A stretch of DNA of 64,000 nt from Clostridia bacterium (GTDB taxonomy: Bacteria; Bacillota; Clostridia; Christensenellales; Borkfalkiaceae), in contig JAFVPE010000033.1 in the NCBI GenBank assembly GCA_017505465.1, positions 58,951 to 122,950 of the forward strand, given 5' to 3'. Below the pieces are notes generated by a model. The model saw only the letters and a list, made by a program, of their open reading frames with translations. It was not told where the DNA came from and made no database searches. The position numbers and the translations under genes were made by a program. How positions within the stretch are numbered: the first letter of the stretch is position 1; every line of letters starts with the position of its first letter. Below are positions 59,388 through 64,000 of the stretch, in pieces.

Positions 59388-59418
59388 AAAAGCAAGGGCT
59401 CACCCTTGCCTTTCTATT
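59388..59418 (-). terminator. Terminator of SLOG gene 2
   Basis: AAGGCAAGGG-tga-GCCCTTGCTTT-type stem with T tract on the minus strand; the stop codon TGA lies in the loop, as in SLOG copy 1. Confidence 0.78.
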
Positions 59419-59855
59419 TTTAGAAAAATGCTTATGACCGTTTTCTTCTTCCGCAAAGCATATTCCTGCGCGGTAGCCGCTCCGCCCCACGAATACCGAA
59501 CGCCCGACAAAATAAAGTCGGACTTGTCTATCATTCGTTCATTCGTTTTGAGTATTGCAAGCCTCTGCGGAACACGATTTTCCAACAAATATACGCTGTC
59601 CGTGTATTTTTTGGGCAAACCGTATTCGTCCTTTTGAGGAATATAGGAATATACCAACGTATTTTTGACGTGCGGATATTTTGCGAGCAGTTCTCCCACA
59701 ATATCAGAGCAAATACCGTCGAACGTCCCGCGCCCACCCGAATAAAACTGCCTCACCTCATATTTTTCAATGAGTTCGACCATAATATCCTTGATACGTT
59801 CCCTATACTCATTATAATCGTACTGTCTATGCCCAAAAAAAGAACACGCTTTCAT
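59400..59855 (-). CDS. SLOG-family (YpsA/DUF1273-like) protein, copy 2
   Basis: 151 residues from ATG 59855; the longer frame would translate the operator region. Same features as copy 1 (CSFFGHRQYDY, YSGGRGTFDGICSDI, GVRYSWGGAATAQEYAL), identical length, more than 80% identical by eye. Differences cluster at the C-terminal eight residues and on surface positions. Promoter TTGACA-17-TACAAT with four TTGTACAA-type boxes. Divergent from an XRE regulator unrelated to the one beside copy 1. Confidence 0.82.
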   Translation of the reverse strand: MKACSFFGHRQYDYNEYRERIKDIMVELIEKYEVRQFYSGGRGTFDGICSDIVGELLAKYPHVKNTLVYSYIPQKDEYGLPKKYTDSVYLLENRVPQRLAILKTNERMIDKSDFILSGVRYSWGGAATAQEYALRKKKTVISIFLKIERQG

Positions 59856-59868
59856 TTTTACCCCATTA

Positions 59869-59926
59869 TTGTACAAATATCTTGTACAATCAACAAAATT
59901 GTACAACTTTCTTGTATATTTGTCAA
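59869..59926 (-). promoter_or_regulatory. SLOG-2 promoter with four TTGTACAA operator boxes
   Basis: Boxes at 59869-59876, 59882-59889, 59899-59906 (all TTGTACAA) and a weaker TTGTATAT at 59912-59919, with centre spacing 13, 17 and 13 bp. The promoter (TTGACA 59921-59926, TACAAT 59898-59903) overlaps boxes 3 and 4. Confidence 0.78.
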
Positions 59927-59931
59927 TAGAT

Positions 59932-60141
59932 ATGAAAACGAAAATTGCTGAAAACATAAAATTTTATCGCAAGCAGCTAGGTTTAACACAAGAACAGCTT
60001 GCTGCGCATTTACACGGAAAGAAAAGCTTGATTTCTAACTATGAAAACGGATACAGCACGCCCGATATTCATACGTTGTGTAAATTGGCTATTATTTTCG
60101 ACGTAACATTGGACGAGCTTGTGGAATACGAAAAAGAATAA
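59932..60141 (+). CDS. XRE-family HTH regulator 2
   Basis: 69 residues from ATG 59932; the longer frame covers the operators. HTH at about 18-40 (LTQEQLAAHLHGKKSLISNYENG) and C-terminal LAIIFDVTLDELVEYEKE. The ATG is only 5 bp from the divergent -35 box, so the transcript has a very short or no leader. Probable autorepressor acting on the TTGTACAA boxes (inference). Confidence 0.88.
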   Translation: MKTKIAENIKFYRKQLGLTQEQLAAHLHGKKSLISNYENGYSTPDIHTLCKLAIIFDVTLDELVEYEKE

Positions 60142-60150
60142 TAAAGATTA

Positions 60151-60190
60151 AAACCTACCGTGAACGCATACACGGTAGGCTTCTTTATTA
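60151..60190 (+). terminator. Terminator of XRE-2
   Basis: CCTACCGTG-aacgcata-CACGGTAGG plus T-rich tail. Nearly identical to the terminator after XRE-1 although the two regulators differ. Confidence 0.88.
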
Positions 60191-60218
60191 TTATACGTTC
60201 TCACAACGATAAAAATAA

Positions 60219-60254
60219 AAGAGCCGCGCGGCGATTTTCGCCGCGCGGCTTCCT
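60219..60254 (-). terminator. Terminator of the zinc-ribbon membrane gene
   Basis: GAGCCGCGCGGCGA/TCGCCGCGCGGCT stem around tttt. An identical copy (about 36 bp) lies at 62139-62174. Confidence 0.85.
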
Positions 60255-61703
60255 TTATTCTTCAATTTTCTCTTTTTTTGTCTTAAAGGCTTGTCGAACA
60301 CTGCTTGCCGCCAACGAAATTGCGCTAAACACAAGCACTAGAATCGGCATCGCCAAATTATATACCATTGTTTTTTCTCCAACAGCGTCAGACGTGATTG
60401 CTTGCGCGTTCATAAACAGAACAATGCACATTGCAAGCCCAACGGCATTCAACACAGAAAATAATATATTCCAAAACAATGCGGATTTACTCTCCTCTCC
60501 TGTCGAAAGTGCCGTTTCCGCAAGTGCAATAATACCGAAAACAATCGCCCCCAGTGAAACAAACTGCCATATAATACCGCTTACAAACACGCTGTTCAAA
60601 TGATTCGCATATTTGATAACGTCATCCCCTGCCATCTCTTCTAGCATCGAAAGTATATATACACCTGTCGTGGGAGACATTCCAACGCCAATAACATTCG
60701 ACTCAATGTCAAGTTTATAAGAGAAATGCACATATGTAGCCAAAATCAGCCCCGCAATTCCAAATAAAACGCCGCAGATAATACCAATGTTCTTTTTACG
60801 CGTTTCAACATCTTTCCATTTTTTACCGTGGGAAATAAGTTTTGCTACAAACCACAGCATTCCAAACACGCAAACGAGCACAAGTCCTGCCACCGTCGCT
60901 TTGGAGAACTGCGTCCTTCCAACAATCTCTACACCTGATACATCTCCTTCCACATACACATAACTCATCGAAAACAATAAAAAACATCCGCAAACAAAGC
61001 TTAAAAGAGAAGCTATTGCCCACTTTTCACCCGTTTTTTCCGATTTCTTCATGAGATAGCGCACGGTGTTGACAGTAGCTGGAATAAAAAAGATAACCGA
61101 GCAAAGGATAGTCGCAGCCGCTATAATCGTACCCAAAATCGCATAAATATATTCATACGCTGTTAACATCCCCTCACATTCAAGCCCTTTGAGCCCCTCA
61201 ACGGCTTCTTCCAAATCCTTATACACATCCCCGAAGAAATAGTAAATGGATATACTTTTACCGCCATTTATCATTTCAGTGCTTATGGAGCTCGTCGCTT
61301 CAATCTCCGCACCAAAACCAATTAAAAAGACAAAAATCAAAGCGAATAAAGCTGCCATTATCGCAAGTCCGCTCGTGACGTAACCGAACACTTTATTCCA
61401 TATGTCTTGGCTTGTGGTTTTGTCGCCACCTTTCTTGAGCGCATTGCTTGTTTTAACGGTCACGGCTTGTTTTGCAGGAGTACCGCATTGCACGCAGAAA
61501 TTCCCTTTGTACTCCATTCCGCAAATCGAGCAAACCTGTTTACCGTCTATGCGCGTACCACAATAAGCGCAATATGCATATTGTTCATTATTAGGTTGAG
61601 AACAAGAAGGACAAATAATTCTCCCATCTATACGAGAACCACAATTTCCGCAATATACAGCACCCTCTTCTTGCGTATCAAACCCACACCGTTTACATAC
61701 CAT
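60255..61703 (-). CDS. Triple zinc-ribbon polytopic membrane protein
   Basis: 482 residues. Three zinc ribbons in the first 75 residues (CKRC/CGNC, CPSC/CAYC, CSIC/CVQC), then about eight membrane helices with two exoplasmic loops. Cytosolic ribbons plus membrane body is common among clostridial proteins of unknown function; no transporter motif recognised. Promoter TTGACA-17-TATAAT with the XRE-3 operator filling the spacer. AT-rich relative to housekeeping genes. Confidence 0.75.
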   Translation of the reverse strand: MVCKRCGFDTQEEGAVYCGNCGSRIDGRIICPSCSQPNNEQYAYCAYCGTRIDGKQVCSICGMEYKGNFCVQCGTPAKQAVTVKTSNALKKGGDKTTSQDIWNKVFGYVTSGLAIMAALFALIFVFLIGFGAEIEATSSISTEMINGGKSISIYYFFGDVYKDLEEAVEGLKGLECEGMLTAYEYIYAILGTIIAAATILCSVIFFIPATVNTVRYLMKKSEKTGEKWAIASLLSFVCGCFLLFSMSYVYVEGDVSGVEIVGRTQFSKATVAGLVLVCVFGMLWFVAKLISHGKKWKDVETRKKNIGIICGVLFGIAGLILATYVHFSYKLDIESNVIGVGMSPTTGVYILSMLEEMAGDDVIKYANHLNSVFVSGIIWQFVSLGAIVFGIIALAETALSTGEESKSALFWNILFSVLNAVGLAMCIVLFMNAQAITSDAVGEKTMVYNLAMPILVLVFSAISLAASSVRQAFKTKKEKIEE

Positions 61704-61793
61704 AACACCTTTCTCCTTTTTTACATTATTTTACTACTATACGCACATTTTGTCAATGACAATTCTGTTTTTCGATAAAATTTCCTTATTTTT

Positions 61794-61822
61794 ATTATAT
61801 AGACAATTTTCGTCTATGTCAA
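61794..61822 (-). promoter_or_regulatory. Zinc-ribbon membrane gene promoter with embedded operator
   Basis: TTGACA, 17 bp, TATAAT on the minus strand. The 17 bp spacer is exactly TAGAC-gaaaatt-GTCTA, a perfect 5+7+5 palindrome. A second near-copy (TAGAT-tgttttt-GTCTA) overlaps the -10 (TATAAT) of the divergent XRE-3 gene near 61829-61850. Confidence 0.8.
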
Positions 61823-61873
61823 CCGATTTAGATTGTTTTTGTCTATAATAATTTAATAAGGAAGGTGGTGATT

Positions 61874-62083
61874 ATGAAAATAGAGTTTTCAGAAAGGCTA
61901 AAACTGCTACGTCAAGAAATGGATTTAACGCAAGCCAAGCTTGCCGACGTCCTTGATACCACCCAAAGAAAAGTATCCTATTGGGAATCGGGTAAGATTG
62001 AACCCGACCTTTGCTCCTTGTGGAAACTCGCCGATTTTTTCGACGTTTCCGTGGATTATTTATTAGGTAGAAAAGACGTATAA
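61874..62083 (+). CDS. XRE-family HTH regulator 3
   Basis: 69 residues from ATG 61874 (GGTGGTG upstream; a GTG 9 nt earlier is possible). HTH LTQAKLADVLDTTQRKVSYWESG (about 18-40), C-terminal LADFFDVSVDYLLGRKDV. Expected to bind the TAGAC-n7-GTCTA sites and repress itself and the zinc-ribbon gene. Ends at terminator AAAACCGCCC/GGGCGGTTTT. Confidence 0.88.
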   Translation: MKIEFSERLKLLRQEMDLTQAKLADVLDTTQRKVSYWESGKIEPDLCSLWKLADFFDVSVDYLLGRKDV

Positions 62084-62113
62084 AACCGCCCGTTGTATGG
62101 GCGGTTTTATATT
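62081..62113 (+). terminator. Terminator of XRE-3
   Basis: AAAACCGCCC-gttgtat-GGGCGGTTTT with TATATT after. Confidence 0.8.
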
Positions 62114-62138
62114 AAGCTTTTTCGTGCTACGTGTAAAA

Positions 62139-62174
62139 GAGCCGCGCGGCGATTTTCGCCGCGCGGCTTCCTAA
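62139..62174 (-). terminator. Terminator of the Mrr-like gene
   Basis: Identical to the terminator at 60219-60254 over the stem and loop. Confidence 0.82.
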
Positions 62175-62177
62175 TTA

Positions 62178-63833
62178 TTAATACATATTAAAGAATGCTT
62201 TGGGACCCGAAAGGAGTTTTTCATCTAAAATCCATTCGTTCCCACGCTTGATAACGCCAAATTCGCATTCCTTTGCGGCTTCATACAAATCCTTGCCGTC
62301 GTAGCCGATGATTTTGTCTGACATCGTTTCCAAAATACGCTTTGCGTCGGGCGTAAATCTCGACGTCGTGACGAAAATACCACGCGAATGCTGTTTCCCG
62401 TCCTTCGCTTGTTTACAAGCGCAAGCGCCGATAAACTGCTGCAACAGCGTTTCGCCGACAACCCACAATCTTTCATCCCCCTTGTCGGGATCCCAATTCT
62501 TTGCCTGCACGTAAATGGTTTCTTTGAAACCAAACTTGTCCGTAAGATCGATTTCCCCGTCGATACCGCCGTCACGGTCACCGCCGCTAATACGCATCGA
62601 TTCTAATCGTCTGCCGTTTTTCATCGAATATCTTTCAAGCAAATACACCGCATAATACTCGAAATAGTCGCCGCCGAGCGTGCGCATACGTTTCAAAAAG
62701 CCTTCGCAAAGTCGCTCGTCCGCCGTCAACGGCTTATTTTCCACTTTACGTACGTTTTTCGCCTTCACGGGAGCCGCTTTTTGTTCTTTTTTGGGCGTTT
62801 CCGCTTTGGGAGCAGGTACGCTCGGTGCTTTTTGTTCTGCCTTGGGTGTAACCGCAGGTTTTTGTTCCGCTTTGAGTGTGGGAGCAACGGGCGTTTTTTG
62901 TTCCGTTTTGGGCGCAGGCGCAGTAGCAGGCTTCGCTTCCGCTTTTACTTCCGCTTTCGGCTCGATTTTCGTCGACTGCTTTGCTCCAAACAAAAAGCTC
63001 ATATCCATCACGACGTTTTTCTTCGCAATTTCCGCTTTTTCTTTAATCGCAGGCGGATTTTTTATTTCCGTCTTTTCATCCACTTTCGCCGTTTTCTCTA
63101 CGGGTTTTTCTTCCGTCTTTTGCTCGATTTTTACTTCTTCAACAGGCTTTTTCTCTTCTTGCGCTGCCGTTTCAGCCTTTTCTTCCGTTTTAGGCTCTTC
63201 CGCTTTTTTTGCCTTAGTGCGCGCGGACTTTTTAACGGATTTTTCTTCCTTTACTTCTTCCGCTTTTACCGTTTCGGATTTTGGCTCTTCCGTCTTTTTC
63301 GCTTTGGCACTCGCCTTTTTTTTGACGGGCTTTTCCTCTTCCGCCTTCGGCGTTTCCGCCGCAGTTTCTGCTGCTTTCGCTTTGCTCTTTTTCGTCGGTT
63401 TTTTCGTCGGTTTTTCTTCCGTTTCGGCAGGCTTTTCTGCTTCTACGGCTTCCGTCTTTTTTGCTTTGGCTTTCGCCGTTTTCTTGGTGGTTTTCGTTTC
63501 CGCTTCCGCCGCGGCTTCCACCGCTTTCGGGGTGGGTTCGGGCATCGGTAAACGTGCTTTCAACGCATACATGCCCCCGTCGTAGATAACGTCGCTCTCT
63601 TTTTTCATGATATCGAGAACGGAGCCAACTCTTCCCTTGACGTCGTTTACGTTGTCCGTCTCTTCGCCGCCGAAACGCTCGGTGTACAATTTTGCCGTTT
63701 CTTCAATAAGTTCGTTATGCTTGTACGGCTTTACCGCAAGCAATTCTCTAATGAGTTTTTTGGTTGCGTCCTTTTTTTCCGCGCGAGTCGCAACCGCAGG
63801 TACTTCCGCCTGCTTTTTCGTTGTCCTTGCCAT
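62178..63833 (-). CDS. Mrr-like restriction endonuclease with a histone-H1-like linker
   Basis: 551 residues in three parts. Residues 1-95: helical/winged-helix domain (KKLIRELLAVKPYKHNELIEE; GRVGSVLDIMKKESDVIYDGGMYALK). Residues about 96-385: low-complexity K/A/E/P/T repeats (TKKTAKAKAKK, KKASAKAKKTEEPKSE), with a short hydrophobic island (VVMDMSFLFGAKQ) near 280. Residues about 390-551: Mrr_cat PD-(D/E)xK domain with GGDYFEYYAVYLLE, GGDRDGGIDGEIDL and YVQAKNW (the QxK catalytic motif). Type IV-type nucleases cut modified DNA. No methylase nearby. Faces the accessory XRE cluster. Confidence 0.82.
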   Translation of the reverse strand: MARTTKKQAEVPAVATRAEKKDATKKLIRELLAVKPYKHNELIEETAKLYTERFGGEETDNVNDVKGRVGSVLDIMKKESDVIYDGGMYALKARLPMPEPTPKAVEAAAEAETKTTKKTAKAKAKKTEAVEAEKPAETEEKPTKKPTKKSKAKAAETAAETPKAEEEKPVKKKASAKAKKTEEPKSETVKAEEVKEEKSVKKSARTKAKKAEEPKTEEKAETAAQEEKKPVEEVKIEQKTEEKPVEKTAKVDEKTEIKNPPAIKEKAEIAKKNVVMDMSFLFGAKQSTKIEPKAEVKAEAKPATAPAPKTEQKTPVAPTLKAEQKPAVTPKAEQKAPSVPAPKAETPKKEQKAAPVKAKNVRKVENKPLTADERLCEGFLKRMRTLGGDYFEYYAVYLLERYSMKNGRRLESMRISGGDRDGGIDGEIDLTDKFGFKETIYVQAKNWDPDKGDERLWVVGETLLQQFIGACACKQAKDGKQHSRGIFVTTSRFTPDAKRILETMSDKIIGYDGKDLYEAAKECEFGVIKRGNEWILDEKLLSGPKAFFNMY

Positions 63834-63861
63834 AATTCTATGTCCTTGTTAAATTTCGGTT

Positions 63862-63942
63862 AACCAAAGCAATATAATCCGAACCAGCCCAAAAGCCGTC
63901 TTTTTAGCGCTTTTCGGCTTGTCGTCATCATAATACTTCGGT
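63862..63942 (+). repeat. Palindromic interspersed repeat, copy R2
   Basis: 81 bp, same element as R1 (3134-3215) in opposite orientation. Inner hairpin AGCC-g-AAAAGC / GCTTTT-g-GGCT is better paired than in R1. Encodes at most a 22-residue peptide (MTTSRKALKRRL...) on the minus strand that is also partly readable in R1, but with little sign of codon conservation. Confidence 0.7.
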
Positions 63943-63953
63943 ATAATTTCTTC

Positions 63954-63999
63954 CTTCGCACCAAAAATCATCTAAAAATCCAAACTTTTGGGTGCGAAG
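63954..63999. repeat. Inverted repeat at the right edge
   Basis: CTTCGCACC ... GGTGCGAAG, a perfect 9 bp inverted repeat with a 28 bp AT-rich loop, cut close to the window edge. Could belong to an adjacent gene's regulation or to the R2 repeat. Confidence 0.45.
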
Positions 64000-64000
64000 C

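Noticed and set aside
62781..63551. Phe/Arg-rich frame and apparent direct repeats in the Mrr linker, CRISPR-like at first sight
   Set aside because: The repeats are irregular codons for Lys, Ala, Glu and Pro in an open coding frame; there are no constant-length spacers.
3134..63942. The inverted R1 and R2 copies as ends of a 60 kb mobile element
   Set aside because: The span holds core ribosomal, tRNA and isoprenoid genes in conserved order and no integrase or transposase. The copies are more likely independent members of a dispersed family.
1..64000. tRNA genes, rRNA genes, SRP RNA, tmRNA
   Set aside because: No T-loop signatures (GGTTCRANNCC with matching acceptor stems) or other RNA gene signatures were found while reading both strands.

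Overview
The window reads as chromosomal DNA of a Bacillota bacterium, most likely an uncultured gut-type member of the Clostridia. This is inferred from gene families and order: clostridial HslVU with a short HslV propeptide, TrmFO, YlxM-Ffh-RpsP-KhpA-RimM, the rpsB-tsf-pyrH-frr-uppS-cdsA-dxr-rseP block, ThiT behind a TPP riboswitch, pyruvate phosphate dikinase, SLOG-family proteins, and very canonical sigma-A promoters with GGAGG-type ribosome binding sites. Nearly all housekeeping genes lie on the minus strand, so that is probably the leading strand. I found no tRNA, rRNA, CRISPR array or complete insertion sequence.

Layout. 1-3.1 kb: part of a giant fibronectin-III-like lipoprotein. 3.2-15.7 kb: trxA, hisS, hslUV, trmFO, topA, dprA, a DUF1294 protein, comM and a PMT-like membrane glycosyltransferase. 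15.9-19 kb: rplS with a structured leader, then a cation antiporter under a yybP-ykoY manganese riboswitch, divergent from a CDF efflux pump with manganese-type metal ligands. 19-25.8 kb: small membrane proteins with a two-component system, a flavodoxin-like protein, HNH nuclease, mutY and a degenerate FtsK-like ATPase. 26-29.2 kb: HtrA-like lipoprotein, YfbR-like nucleotidase and TPP-controlled thiT. 29.2-41.2 kb: the translation and envelope superoperon rpsB to rimM. It is interrupted between tsf and pyrH by a SLOG/XRE module, and between cdsA and dxr by a repeat. 41.4-50.6 kb: a RuvX-DUF1292 fusion, several orphan genes, and rpmG-secE-nusG-rplK-rplA-rplJ-rplL with an L10 leader attenuator. 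50.7-59.1 kb: aminotransferase, GH29-like and GH2 glycosidases, ppdK. 59.4-63.8 kb: accessory cluster with a second SLOG/XRE pair, a zinc-ribbon membrane protein with its own XRE regulator, and an Mrr-like nuclease with a histone-H1-like linker.

The most unusual things are of three kinds. (1) A family of intergenic repeats built as a string of up to nine consecutive mini-hairpins, near 11.8, 34.9, 39.2 and (decayed) 50.7 kb; some hairpin slots hold different but still self-complementary sequence in different copies. (2) Four 'partner gene <- operator -> XRE regulator' modules. In three of them a palindromic or repeated operator sits in the partner promoter's core region. Two modules carry nearly identical SLOG proteins but unrelated regulators and operators. 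(3) Compact overlaps of signals: a RuvX-DUF1292 fusion with an internal ribosome binding site and a probably leaderless promoter, a terminator stem that supplies the next operon's -35 box, and a junction-shaped RNA between pyrH and frr. A second family of palindromic repeats sits near both ends of the window and at 25.9 kb.
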